Source of the DNA: JAAYUD01 sp963676865
GTDB taxonomy: Bacteria; Bacteroidota; Bacteroidia; Bacteroidales; Bacteroidaceae
Reading direction: 5' to 3'
Assembly (NCBI GenBank): GCA_963676865.2
Contig: CAXXSS010000001.1
Span: forward strand, 2,790,001 to 2,854,000
DNA: 64,000 nt
The notes beneath the pieces are model-generated. The model saw nothing but the letters and a program-made list of their open reading frames with translations. It ran no database searches and was not told the DNA's origin. Numbering within the stretch: the first letter of the stretch is position 1; each line of letters starts with the position of its first letter. Shown here piece after piece: positions 51,738 through 60,701 of this stretch. Position numbers and translations under genes: made by a program.

Positions 51738-53141
51738 TTAGATAACCATTATCTTTTCATCCGGATTGTGTCCGCTTCGGATGCGCCATTCTTGTGGATA
51801 AAGATTGTTGGTGCGGTTTCCCATATTTTTCACGAAACCGAGAGGAACGTTTTGATAGGTCAATAAAACGCAACCATGGGGTGTTGCCTGATCCAACATG
51901 ATAGTTTCTTTGCGCAAGTAGGCAATGGCTTGTTCATAGTTTATTTCTTGTGAAGCAAAACAATTGCGATTCAGTAGTTTGCTTAATGCAAGCGATTGAG
52001 TAGGGATGAGGTCACGCCCTTTAATGTCGCCAATAGTGATTCCTCTTTGCACGATATTTAATTCTTTCTGACATGTGGCAACCGCTTCAGCATGCTTCTT
52101 CAATATAGCCGAAATTGTTTTTCCATCGGTTGTTAACTTGTATTTTTCTCCATCGGCGATGTATTCGTTGGCTTTGGTCAACAAGTCTTTAATCCCAGGG
52201 ATGGGCAACATACGCTTTTTGTCTTCTTTGTGCTTTTTGTCTTTCTTTGATTTTTCTCCGTTCTTGCGTAATACTGCAAGAAAGAAACCTTCTCCTTGCG
52301 TCTTACCCGGAAGAAAACGGTAGACTGGAAAATCAGCATTCAGCAATAAGTTACCTGTAATGTTCCAATCCCCTTCTGTAGGGATTTCCATCACTTCTGC
52401 TCCAAGTTCATTCACTATCCATTGTATGTTTTCCTCGTTTTCGAGCGTATTGAAAGTACAGGTACTATATATTAATAAGCCTCCGGGCGAGAGGCATTGC
52501 CAACAATCGGTTAGAATCTCGCGTTGGCGTTGGGCACACATCACAACGTTCTCTTTGTTCCATTCGCCGATTGATTTTTCATCTTTGCGAAACATTCCTT
52601 CACCCGAGCAAGGCATGTCGCAGAGCATTACGTCGAAGAAATGTTTTAATCGTTTGAAATCTGCCGGTTGGTTATTTGTTACTACAACGTTGTCGTTCCC
52701 CCATTTTGAAATATTTTCGGCTAATATTTGTGCACGCGACCGGATCACCTCATTTGATATTAGCAGACTATCTTCTGGCAGGATACTTGAAAGATGGGTG
52801 GATTTACCTCCCGGAGCTGCACAAAGATCGAGCGCTATGACCGGCTCCTTTACGAAGTTTCTTATGGCTTGCTCAATAAACATTGATGAGGCTTCTTGTA
52901 CATAGTAACATCCCGCATGGAAAAGCGGGTCGAAAGTAAATGTCGGCCGGCTTGCAAGATACCTTCCCTGTAAACACCAAGGAACTATCCTTGTGAGGAG
53001 AGAAGTCTCTTTAGGGTTCAACTTGCTGTTGAACCGCACGCTGATGGATTGAGGTTGTTCAAGGGCCGATGTTAATGTTTCAAACAGCTTTTCGCCCATT
53101 AGTGAACGCGTATAGGTGGTAAAATCAATTGGAAGATTCAT
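51738..53141 (-). CDS. rRNA cytosine-C5-methyltransferase (RsmF/NOL1-NOP2-Sun type)
   Basis: A 467-residue methyltransferase. The SAM site is LDLCAAPGGKSTHL; the two active cysteines are in DMPCSGEGMF and IYSTCTFNTLENEEN, the hallmark of m5C RNA methyltransferases. A PUA-like C-terminal domain follows (LSKLLNRNCFASQEINYEQA). The length and C-terminal extension fit RsmF (m5C1407 of 16S rRNA), but the target is not proven. The frame extends eight codons upstream; MNLPIDFTTYTRSLMGE fits better. A lysine-rich insertion lies near residue 300. Confidence 0.9.
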   Translation of the reverse strand: MNLPIDFTTYTRSLMGEKLFETLTSALEQPQSISVRFNSKLNPKETSLLTRIVPWCLQGRYLASRPTFTFDPLFHAGCYYVQEASSMFIEQAIRNFVKEPVIALDLCAAPGGKSTHLSSILPEDSLLISNEVIRSRAQILAENISKWGNDNVVVTNNQPADFKRLKHFFDVMLCDMPCSGEGMFRKDEKSIGEWNKENVVMCAQRQREILTDCWQCLSPGGLLIYSTCTFNTLENEENIQWIVNELGAEVMEIPTEGDWNITGNLLLNADFPVYRFLPGKTQGEGFFLAVLRKNGEKSKKDKKHKEDKKRMLPIPGIKDLLTKANEYIADGEKYKLTTDGKTISAILKKHAEAVATCQKELNIVQRGITIGDIKGRDLIPTQSLALSKLLNRNCFASQEINYEQAIAYLRKETIMLDQATPHGCVLLTYQNVPLGFVKNMGNRTNNLYPQEWRIRSGHNPDEKIMVI

Positions 53142-53247
53142 ATATTTCTGAGAATAATAGTGCAAATATCGAATTTTTTTTATCTATTTGCAACTTTGAA
53201 GAGATATAACTACGTCTAATGATAAAATAAGGAAATATAAAATCACA

Positions 53248-54042
53248 ATGAATATGAAAAAGATTCTTTTATGTACTATGTTGTTATTGGCTATCCTTTG
53301 TGGAACTTCAGCCGTATGGGGAGCTAAACACAAACTGCCAGTGAAAGTTGAAAATGCGCAGAAAGATGCTACCGCCAGCGATACGACGAGTAATTCTGAA
53401 CCCGCATTTGTTGACTCAGTCGATCAAGCATCGAGCAATGTCAATTCTGATGACGATAACGACGATAATTTCGGTAACGGAATATCCCGTATTTTTACCG
53501 GTGACAAGCCTATGCCTTATGTCTTTTTGATTCCTATCATCGGTACTATTTCCGGATGTTTGCTCATTGCAGTAATTCTCTTTCTGGTATTTTACTTTCG
53601 ATATAAAAGTCGTCAAGCCAAATATCGGTTGGCAGAGAAAGCGCTCGAAGCAGGAAAACCATTTCCGGAAGATGTTTTTGTCTCTGAACCGCCGATATCT
53701 TCTCAGTCGAAAAGGTCCTATATTCCTTATTACACAACAGTAGAAAGAGATAAGGGCATTCGAACTACTTTTCTGGGACTTGGCTTGTTTATCTTTCTGT
53801 GGGCGCTTACTACTTCGTTTGGCGTGGCATGTATCGGATTGTTGATTATGTTCATTGGTATAGGTCGTTGGGTTTCTGCCATAGAACACAAGAAAGACGC
53901 TGAAATGATGAATAATCTGGACGGTGCAAATAGGCAAACATCCGATGCAAAGCCCGATAGGGAAGAGCCTGTTTCGCAATCTACAGATTCTGCAGAACAA
54001 AATACAGATAATGTAAATTCAGACCATACCGCCGCAGAATAG
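53248..54042 (+). CDS. membrane protein with DUF6249-like domain
   Basis: A 264-residue protein with a signal peptide (about 25 residues) and an acidic, Asp/Asn-rich stretch (residues 35-75). One membrane segment follows (YVFLIPIIGTISGCLLIAVI) with a basic FRYKSRQAKYRLAEKALEAG patch, then two more hydrophobic segments near residues 170-205, and a polar tail. The middle resembles DUF6249. It comes just before an ECF sigma factor (3 nt gap) and probably belongs to the same unit, where a sensor or anti-sigma role is plausible but not shown. An alternative ATG is two codons later. Confidence 0.7.
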   Translation: MNMKKILLCTMLLLAILCGTSAVWGAKHKLPVKVENAQKDATASDTTSNSEPAFVDSVDQASSNVNSDDDNDDNFGNGISRIFTGDKPMPYVFLIPIIGTISGCLLIAVILFLVFYFRYKSRQAKYRLAEKALEAGKPFPEDVFVSEPPISSQSKRSYIPYYTTVERDKGIRTTFLGLGLFIFLWALTTSFGVACIGLLIMFIGIGRWVSAIEHKKDAEMMNNLDGANRQTSDAKPDREEPVSQSTDSAEQNTDNVNSDHTAAE

Positions 54043-54045
54043 CTG

Positions 54046-54594
54046 ATGGGTCAGATAAATGACATATCGCTAATCGCTCAAGTTGTAGCATTCGGGAATA
54101 AACGAGCATTCGACAAACTGGTATGTAAGTACCAATCGCCACTGCGTCGTTTCTTCCTGAATTTGACTTGCGGCGACACTGCTTTGAGTGATGATTTGGC
54201 TCAAGAGACTTTTATAAAAGCCTATACTAGTCTTTCGTCTTTCAAAAATTTGTCAGGCTTTTCAACTTGGCTCTTTAGAATTGGATATAATCAATTTTAT
54301 GATTATCTTCGCAGCCAAAGAGAAACTTCAGACCTGGAAGCTATCGAAGTTGATGGGGAATATAAAGTTGAACAGGTGAGTTTGAGCAGCAAAATGGATG
54401 TATATTGTGCTTTGAAAACATTAAAAGAGGCAGAACGTATGTGCATAACGTTGTTTTATATGGAGGATATGAGTATTGACAAAATAGCTGATGTGACCGG
54501 TTATCCAATGGGGACGGTGAAGTCGCACCTCTCAAGAGGAAGGGAGAAAATGACAACTTATTTAAAAAATAATGGATATGATGAACGACAATGA
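54046..54594 (+). CDS. ECF-type RNA polymerase sigma factor
   Basis: A 182-residue sigma-70 family factor containing only regions 2 and 4. Region 2 reads AFDKLVCKYQSPLRRF, DDLAQETFIKAYTSL and FSTWLFRIGYNQFYDYLRSQ; region 4 reads LKEAERMCITLFYMEDMSIDKIADVTGYPMGTVKSHLSRGR. It begins 3 nt after the DUF6249-like gene and its end overlaps the next gene, so the three are cotranscribed. The target promoters are unknown. Confidence 0.95.
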   Translation: MGQINDISLIAQVVAFGNKRAFDKLVCKYQSPLRRFFLNLTCGDTALSDDLAQETFIKAYTSLSSFKNLSGFSTWLFRIGYNQFYDYLRSQRETSDLEAIEVDGEYKVEQVSLSSKMDVYCALKTLKEAERMCITLFYMEDMSIDKIADVTGYPMGTVKSHLSRGREKMTTYLKNNGYDERQ

Positions 54595-54913
54595 TACATT
54601 ACTGAAACAATTTATGGATGCTAACCGGCAGGAAATAGCTGATAATGGATTTTCTCGTCGGGTGATGCATCGTTTGCCTTGCCGCCACAATCGTGCCGCT
54701 CAGATATTGAATGCTTTGTGTACAGTAGTCAGTGTTTTCTTGTTCATTACATTTGATGGAATACAAGCCGTTATAGAACTGATGCGTAATGTGTTGGTAT
54801 ATACTATACAGCATTTGGGAACAATCAATATTGATATAAAAACCATCGTTGTGCTTTTTTGTCTTGTGTTCTTTTTTACTGTAAGATTGGCTTGGCAGCA
54901 TGTAGATGATTAA
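54578..54913 (+). CDS. small membrane protein, likely anti-sigma partner (DUF5056-like)
   Basis: About 111 residues. The N-terminal 45 residues are polar (LLKQFMDANRQEIADNGFSR), similar in position and sense to the sigma-binding part of anti-sigma factors. Two hydrophobic segments follow (ILNALCTVVSVFLFITF and IDIKTIVVLFCLVFFFTV). It overlaps the sigma gene by 17 bases. ATG at 54572 or 54581 are alternative starts. The assignment as anti-sigma rests on position and topology. Confidence 0.7.
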   Translation: MMNDNDTLLKQFMDANRQEIADNGFSRRVMHRLPCRHNRAAQILNALCTVVSVFLFITFDGIQAVIELMRNVLVYTIQHLGTINIDIKTIVVLFCLVFFFTVRLAWQHVDD

Positions 54914-54953
54914 AAATCCAGCTATTTTTATTCATTTGCCTTATTTTATTATG

Positions 54954-54961
54954 TACATTTG
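54954..54961 (+). promoter_or_regulatory. -7 promoter box of the LtaS-like gene (TACATTTG)
   Basis: A perfect TAnnTTTG match 28 nt before the ATG, with a TTTG (54935-54938) 15 nt upstream, somewhat closer than usual. Confidence 0.5.
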
Positions 54962-54988
54962 TGGCAGAATAAAAATATTGTTTGATTA

Positions 54989-57049
54989 ATGATGAGAGAA
55001 TCACATCCTTTACATTTCTATCTAAAGGCCATTATTCGTTTGGTTGTGTTTACAGCCATCATTGGCTTTATCCTTCGTGTTGTGTTGATGTTCAATGAAC
55101 AGACCCATACCTCTTTCTTTTTAAAAGATTATCCTCAAATATTTATTTTTGGTTTTATAAACGATGTTTGCATAGCATTTATGGGAACTGCGTTTATATT
55201 TATCAATCAAGTATTTATTTCTTCAGCCAAATATCGCAAGCCACAGTGTTATTTTATTCTCGCTTTTCTTGTAGCCCTATTAGCTTATTTATTGTTTTTT
55301 GATAGGACGTTTACCGAATTTAATAAAAACGTAGTACATATCGTCTGTTGGGTATTAGTCTATAAATGTATCAGTTTCAGTCTTCGTACTTTTCTCCCTA
55401 AAATAAGGCCCACATATAGTATGGTAGTATATCTACTTACTATTTTTGTTTATGTAGGGGCGGTATTGGTTAATACGATTGGCGAATATTTCTTTTGGAG
55501 TGAGTTTGGTGTTCGTTATAACTTTATTGCAGTCGACTATCTAATATATACCAATGAAGTGATCGGCAATATTATGGAGTCTTATCCTATTGTCCCGATA
55601 TTCTTGGTGATTGCTCTGTTTGCTTTTATTGTGACCTATTTCGTTGTCCAGAATAAATGGAAGTTGAGGCTGCCTCTGGGTGATATACGTCTTAAACTCT
55701 CGGCTGCCGGAATATATCTTCTTTCTTTTGTACTTTTTGGAGTAGGTGCTACATTGATGGAAAAGCTTCAGGTAAGTAGCAACGTTTACGTCAATGAACT
55801 TCAGGCAAATGGAGTATATAAATTTTATAAGGCCTTCTTGGCAAACGAACTCAATTATGATCAGTTCTACCTGACAATGCCTAAAAATAGAGTGGAGCAG
55901 ACTTTAAATAAAATATATCATAGCCACGGTATTGAAAATGTTGCTGCAATAAAAGATACGATGCCCGAATTGCATAAGAATATTGTTCTTATTATGGTAG
56001 AAAGTCTGAGTGCGGAATACCTTTCTGAATTTGGGAACGAAAAAAAGATTACTCCTTGCCTCGATGCACTTGTACCTCGTAGTATGGTTTTTGAAAATCT
56101 TTATGCGTGTGGAAACCGTACGGTACGTGGCTTGGAAGCTGTAACATTGTCTATCCCACCAAGTCCGGGCGAAAGTATTATCAAACGGTCTAATAATCGG
56201 AATTTATTTTCTGTTGCTACTGTATTGAAGCAAAAGGGATATAAAATGCAATTCTTATATGGAGGTGATAGCTACTTCGATAATATGAAAGAATTCTTCT
56301 CGGGTAATGGATACGAAGTTATTGATAAGAGTGAAATGTCGCCCGAAGATATTTCTTTCAGTACCGTATGGGGAGCTTGTGATGAAAATCTTTTTGATAA
56401 AGCGATAAAGGTGTTTGATAAAAACGCAGCATCTGGCAGACCATTTTATGCTCATATCATGACTACGAGCAATCATCGCCCTTATCTTTATCCTGAGGGT
56501 AAAATAGATATTTCTCCCAAAACAAAATCGAGGGACGGTGGCGTGAAGTATACTGATTATGCTATTGGACAATTCTTAAAAGCGGCTCAAAAGAAATCTT
56601 GGTTTAAGAATACGGTCTTTATTATTGTGGCAGATCATTGCGCCTCCAGTGCCGGCAGTACCGAAGTGCCACTTGATCAATACCATATTCCGGCGTTCAT
56701 CTATGCACCGGGTTTTGTACACCCTATGAAAATAAATAAGCTCTCTTCTCAAATAGATATAATGCCTACGGTATTTGGCTTACTTCATTTGTCTTACCGC
56801 TCCAAATTTTATGGACGTGATGTGTTGCAGTCTGGATATGTTCCTCGGGCTCTGGTAGCCACTTATCAGAATCTCGGTTATCTTCATGATGGTATTTTTA
56901 CAGTGTTATCGCCTACAAGGCGCTTTGTACAACAAAGAGCAACACCTGCTTCTCATCATCTTTATACGTTGACTCCATTGAAGATAACGCAACAGAAATT
57001 CTTGGAAGAGGCTATTGCCCATTATCAGTCTATTGGGTATCGGAAATAG
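54989..57049 (+). CDS. LtaS-family membrane sulfatase-fold enzyme
   Basis: A 686-residue protein with five or more N-terminal membrane segments (about residues 1-260) and a large extracytoplasmic alkaline-phosphatase-superfamily domain. VLIMVESLSAEYLSEFG carries the metal-binding Glu; NRTVRGLEAV holds the likely Thr378 nucleophile; ADHCASSAGS is near the third metal site. It resembles lipoteichoic acid synthase, but Gram-negative relatives transfer phosphoglycerol or phosphoethanolamine groups to sugars or lipids. The substrate here is unknown. Its own promoter precedes it; the phospholipase-D-type gene follows. Confidence 0.88.
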   Translation: MMRESHPLHFYLKAIIRLVVFTAIIGFILRVVLMFNEQTHTSFFLKDYPQIFIFGFINDVCIAFMGTAFIFINQVFISSAKYRKPQCYFILAFLVALLAYLLFFDRTFTEFNKNVVHIVCWVLVYKCISFSLRTFLPKIRPTYSMVVYLLTIFVYVGAVLVNTIGEYFFWSEFGVRYNFIAVDYLIYTNEVIGNIMESYPIVPIFLVIALFAFIVTYFVVQNKWKLRLPLGDIRLKLSAAGIYLLSFVLFGVGATLMEKLQVSSNVYVNELQANGVYKFYKAFLANELNYDQFYLTMPKNRVEQTLNKIYHSHGIENVAAIKDTMPELHKNIVLIMVESLSAEYLSEFGNEKKITPCLDALVPRSMVFENLYACGNRTVRGLEAVTLSIPPSPGESIIKRSNNRNLFSVATVLKQKGYKMQFLYGGDSYFDNMKEFFSGNGYEVIDKSEMSPEDISFSTVWGACDENLFDKAIKVFDKNAASGRPFYAHIMTTSNHRPYLYPEGKIDISPKTKSRDGGVKYTDYAIGQFLKAAQKKSWFKNTVFIIVADHCASSAGSTEVPLDQYHIPAFIYAPGFVHPMKINKLSSQIDIMPTVFGLLHLSYRSKFYGRDVLQSGYVPRALVATYQNLGYLHDGIFTVLSPTRRFVQQRATPASHHLYTLTPLKITQQKFLEEAIAHYQSIGYRK

Positions 57050-57077
57050 GTGGATAACAAAAATAAGTATTATTATT

Positions 57078-57108
57078 TTTGTTATTCTAATGTCAAATAT
57101 TACCTTTG
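57078..57108 (+). promoter_or_regulatory. promoter of the PLD-type synthase (TTTG-N19-TACCTTTG)
   Basis: TTTG at 57078-57081 and TACCTTTG at 57101-57108, 19 nt apart. The expected start near 57114 lies inside the first ATG codons of the longer frame, so the ATG at 57140 is the better translation start. Confidence 0.75.
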
Positions 57109-57139
57109 TGAAATGAAATTTCGAGAGCTCAAATTGCGA

Positions 57140-58453
57140 ATGCGATATATTGCAATTGTTATATCTCTTGTATTTGCCTCTTCGGCGCAAGGACATTATG
57201 CAAGTAGTTGTTCTACAAATTTGATAAATAGGTATCAAGTTGCAGATACATTGCAAAATCAACCTTCGGATTCGATCGTCAAATATTTTCTATTGCATCA
57301 TGGTGTTGCGGTCACTTACAATAATTATGTCGATATATTGGAAAGTGGTCGCGAGAAGTTTACCGATATGTTCAGTGAAATTCGTAAAGCCAAGAAGTTT
57401 GTTCACCTCGAATATTTTAATTTCCGGAATGATTCTATTGCCAATGCTCTATTTGATTTGTTATCTCAAAAGGTGAAGGAAGGTGTTCAGGTAAGAGCCC
57501 TTTTTGACGATTTTGGTAATTGGTCTAATAATCAGCCGTTGCGCAATAGTGATTTGAAGAAGATAAGGAAAGAAGGTATTGAAATAAAGAAGTTCGATCC
57601 GATAAAATTCCCTTATATCAATCACGTTTTTCATCGCGACCATCGTAAAATAGTCGTTGTCGATGGGTTGGTTGGTTATACCGGTGGAATGAATGTGGCC
57701 GATTACTATATCAATGGATTGCCTAAAATAGGTGCATGGCGCGATATTCATTTACATATAGAAGGTGGTGCAGTGAGCGAGTTGCAGAAGATCTTTTTGA
57801 CAATGTGGAATAAATCCACTCATCAGAATATTGGTGGCGATGAATATTTTCCTAAGCAAAATGCTGACAGCCTTATTTTGGATTCGCTGTCTGATTATTG
57901 TCATGATATGCAAGTGGCTATTGTCGATCGATGTCCTCGTAAATCACCCGATTTGCTTCGACGCTCTTTTGTCGAGACAATTGATGCTGCCCAGTATAGT
58001 TTGCGTATCGTTAATCCGTATTTCGTACCGACTACATCTATCAGAAGGGCTTTAGATAATGCGATTAAGCGGGGAGTGAATGTTGAAATTATGATGTCGG
58101 CTAAGTCTGATATTCCTTTTACTCCAGATGCTTCTCGGTATATTCTGCACAAATTGATGAAGAAGGGAGCAAAGATTTATCTTTATTATGGTGGTTTTCA
58201 TCATACCAAAATGATGACTGTAGATGAACGATTTTGTACGGTAGGAACTGCCAATCTCAACAGTCGCAGTTTGCGATATGACTATGAAGATAATGCTTAC
58301 ATTTTTAATAGAAAGGTTACAGCTACACTCAATACGATATTCGATTCGGATGTGAAAGATTGTGTACCACTCACTCGGGCCTACTGGAAGAAGCTTTCTC
58401 CATGGAGAAAGTTTGTTGCTTGGTTTGCCAATCTGTTTACTCCTGTATTGTAG
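57140..58453 (+). CDS. cardiolipin synthase-like / phospholipase D-family protein
   Basis: A 437-residue protein with a signal peptide or anchor (MRYIAIVISLVFASSAQG) and two HKD motifs. The first is HRKIVVVDGLVGYTGGMN near residue 168, a variant with Arg between His and Lys; the second is HHTKMMTVDERFCTVGTANL near 355. Two PLD folds of this kind join phosphatidyl groups in cardiolipin synthases or cut phosphodiesters. The likely start is decided by the promoter. It follows the LtaS-like gene by 90 nt, so both may act on envelope phosphoglycerol lipids. Confidence 0.88.
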   Translation: MRYIAIVISLVFASSAQGHYASSCSTNLINRYQVADTLQNQPSDSIVKYFLLHHGVAVTYNNYVDILESGREKFTDMFSEIRKAKKFVHLEYFNFRNDSIANALFDLLSQKVKEGVQVRALFDDFGNWSNNQPLRNSDLKKIRKEGIEIKKFDPIKFPYINHVFHRDHRKIVVVDGLVGYTGGMNVADYYINGLPKIGAWRDIHLHIEGGAVSELQKIFLTMWNKSTHQNIGGDEYFPKQNADSLILDSLSDYCHDMQVAIVDRCPRKSPDLLRRSFVETIDAAQYSLRIVNPYFVPTTSIRRALDNAIKRGVNVEIMMSAKSDIPFTPDASRYILHKLMKKGAKIYLYYGGFHHTKMMTVDERFCTVGTANLNSRSLRYDYEDNAYIFNRKVTATLNTIFDSDVKDCVPLTRAYWKKLSPWRKFVAWFANLFTPVL

Positions 58454-58644
58454 CAATAGTTGATAAAGACGGTGACGTGTTTGGACACGTATGTACTACT
58501 TTGCATATTGCATGTAATAATTTTCTTGTTAAGGTGAAATTGCGAGTGAAGAAAGAAGTAAGAAAGTACAGAGCTGGTGGTGTAACGGATGAGCATTTAT
58601 TCATGTCCCCAATACTTATTTGCATTGAAAATAGACTTTTTGCT

Positions 58645-58675
58645 TTTGTTATTTGCTAGGTATACATTATCTTTG
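58645..58675 (+). promoter_or_regulatory. thyA promoter (TTTG-N19-TATCTTTG)
   Basis: TTTG at 58645-58648 and TATCTTTG at 58668-58675, 19 nt apart. The thyA ATG (58683) is only seven bases past the box, so the leader is at most a few bases. This decides the start over the one at 58653. The 58454-58644 interval shows nothing else. Confidence 0.78.
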
Positions 58676-58682
58676 TAGCATT

Positions 58683-59477
58683 ATGAAACAATATTTGGAT
58701 TTACTTAATAGGGTGCTGGCCGAAGGTGTCGAGAAAGAGGATCGTACGGGCACTGGCACTATTAGTGTATTTGGTCATCAGATGCGTTTTCATTTAGATG
58801 ATGGTTTTCCTTGTTTAACGACAAAGAAACTACATCTTAAATCAATCATCTATGAATTGCTATGGTTCTTGCAAGGCGATACCAATGTGAAATATCTTCA
58901 AGAACATGGAGTTCGTATCTGGAACGAGTGGGCAGATGAAAAGGGCGAATTGGGACCGATATACGGAAAGCAATGGCGTGCTTGGAAAGATTATGCAGGT
59001 GGTACCATTGATCAAATCAGTGAAGTGATCGATACGATAAAGAATAATCCGGATTCTCGTAGAATAATGGTTTGTGCTTGGAATGTAGCCGATGTCCCGC
59101 AAATGAAATTGCCTCCTTGTCACTGTCTGTTTCAGTTTTATGTAGCCGATGGACGTCTCAGCTTGCAACTATATCAACGTAGTGCAGATATTTTCTTGGG
59201 TGTACCATTTAATGTTGCTTCTTATTCTTTATTATTACAGATGATGGCGCAAGTTTGTGGATTGAAAGCGGGAGATTTCGTTCATACATTGGGCGATGCA
59301 CATATTTACAAAAATCATTTGGAACAAGTGAAACTTCAACTCTCTAGAGCACCTAGGACATTGCCGAAAATGAATATTAATCCTGAGGTGAAAGGCCTAT
59401 TTGATTTCAAGTACGAAGATTTCGAATTGACTGACTATAATCCTTATCCTCATATTTCGGCCGAAGTTGCCGTTTAG
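58683..59477 (+). CDS. thyA: thymidylate synthase
   Basis: Makes dTMP from dUMP using methylene-tetrahydrofolate. The 264-residue protein has the active-site cysteine in LPPCHCLFQF (Cys146) and the conserved QLYQRSADIFLGVPFNVASY segment. It is paired with folA 14 nt downstream, which regenerates the folate it consumes. Confidence 0.98.
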   Translation: MKQYLDLLNRVLAEGVEKEDRTGTGTISVFGHQMRFHLDDGFPCLTTKKLHLKSIIYELLWFLQGDTNVKYLQEHGVRIWNEWADEKGELGPIYGKQWRAWKDYAGGTIDQISEVIDTIKNNPDSRRIMVCAWNVADVPQMKLPPCHCLFQFYVADGRLSLQLYQRSADIFLGVPFNVASYSLLLQMMAQVCGLKAGDFVHTLGDAHIYKNHLEQVKLQLSRAPRTLPKMNINPEVKGLFDFKYEDFELTDYNPYPHISAEVAV

Positions 59478-59491
59478 TATACTGTTTTGCT

Positions 59492-59989
59492 ATGAATACT
59501 CAAATCATTATTATTGCGGCTATAGATCGTGCGGGAGCTATCGGTTATAAGAATCAGTTGCTTTTTCACTTGTCTGCTGACTTGAAAAGGTTTAAAGAGC
59601 TTACTACCGGACATACGGTCATTATGGGACGTCATACTTTTGAATCATTACCAAAGGGCGCGTTACCCAATCGTAGGAATATTGTACTTTCTTCCAATAG
59701 CGAACTTGTTTTACCGAATGTCGAAATATTTTCATCGCTGGAACTTGCTATTGCTCATTGCAGTGATAATGAAAAACTATTTATTATAGGAGGTGCTAAA
59801 GTGTATAAGCAAGCTATTGAAAGGGCTGATAAGTTATACCTTACCCAAATAGATACTGTAGCTCCAAATGCGGATGTCTATTTCCCTATAATTGATCCTA
59901 ATATATGGCATGAGAAAAGACGTGAATCTCATCCGATGGATGAAAAGCACGTCTTTGCATATTCTTTTGTTGATTACGAACGACTTTAG
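59492..59989 (+). CDS. folA: dihydrofolate reductase
   Basis: A 165-residue NADPH-dependent enzyme that reduces dihydrofolate. Motifs: IGYKNQLLFHLSADLKRFK at residues 17-35 (substrate acid), TVIMGRHTFESLP and FIIGGAKVYKQAI. It is the chromosomal target of trimethoprim; nothing in the sequence points to an acquired resistant form. It is cotranscribed with thyA. Confidence 0.97.
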   Translation: MNTQIIIIAAIDRAGAIGYKNQLLFHLSADLKRFKELTTGHTVIMGRHTFESLPKGALPNRRNIVLSSNSELVLPNVEIFSSLELAIAHCSDNEKLFIIGGAKVYKQAIERADKLYLTQIDTVAPNADVYFPIIDPNIWHEKRRESHPMDEKHVFAYSFVDYERL

Positions 59990-60012
59990 GCTATCTTGGC
60001 CTCTAAAGTTGA

Positions 60013-60531
60013 TTAGTAATTATCGTTTATTTCGTCTAAATTGAATTCTTTCTCATCATTTTCATCCAAATCCCCTAGAATTGGTACTTGTCTATGAAGC
60101 CCTTCTGTAAATGAGATGAGTGTTTCGGTGCGGGCAATGCCGATGCCTTGGAGTCTATCGTGAATGATCTTCATGAGATGGCGGTTATTGCGCGCATACA
60201 TTTTGATAAACATATCGTATTTGCCGGTTGTATAATGGCACTCTACTACTTCTGGAACTTTGCTTAACGCAGCAACTACATCATCGAAAAGTTCGGGGTC
60301 TTTTAAGTAGATTCCAATGAAAGCGCAAGTTTCATATCCCATCCTTTCTGGATCTACAATATAATTGGAACCTTTAATGATTCCGATATCTGTCAATTTT
60401 CTAATACGCTGATGAACGGCTGCTCCGGAAACATTACAAGCACGAGCAACCTCCAAAAAAGGAATTCGGGCATTGTTTATAACGATTTTCAGTATTTGCT
60501 CGTCCAATTCATCTAACGGTTGATGTCTCAT
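60013..60531 (-). CDS. Lrp/AsnC-family transcriptional regulator
   Basis: A 172-residue regulator with an N-terminal helix-turn-helix (DELDEQILKIVINNARIPFLEVA, VSGAAVHQRIRKL) and a C-terminal RAM (ACT-like) ligand-binding domain (VVECHYTTGKYDMFIKMYARNNRHL). It has an acidic 18-residue tail. Effectors in the family are amino acids. It has its own -7 box and is convergent with folA. Confidence 0.94.
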   Translation of the reverse strand: MRHQPLDELDEQILKIVINNARIPFLEVARACNVSGAAVHQRIRKLTDIGIIKGSNYIVDPERMGYETCAFIGIYLKDPELFDDVVAALSKVPEVVECHYTTGKYDMFIKMYARNNRHLMKIIHDRLQGIGIARTETLISFTEGLHRQVPILGDLDENDEKEFNLDEINDNY

Positions 60532-60570
60532 GGTTAAATTATAATTTGGTTGTTATTAATGTCTTTTTTG

Positions 60571-60578
60571 CAAAGATA
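60571..60578 (-). promoter_or_regulatory. -7 promoter box of the Lrp/AsnC gene (TATCTTTG)
   Basis: A perfect TAnnTTTG match on the minus strand, 39 nt before the ATG. Confidence 0.5.
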
Positions 60579-60674
60579 GCAACTTTTTTCTGGTGTTATC
60601 TGCGTTTTTTTAATTTTATTTGTTTTAAAATGAAAGCTGTTTGTCGTTTTTTAGAAAAAGTCAAAGACTATCAT

Positions 60675-60682
60675 TAACTTTG
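60675..60682 (+). promoter_or_regulatory. -7 promoter box of the M64 peptidase gene (TAACTTTG)
   Basis: A perfect TAnnTTTG match 19 nt before the ATG. Confidence 0.5.
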
Positions 60683-60701
60683 TAATCTAAAACAACAAAA
60701 G

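Noticed and set aside
58653..58682. Upstream start for thyA
   Set aside because: It would place the start codon between the -33 and -7 promoter elements.
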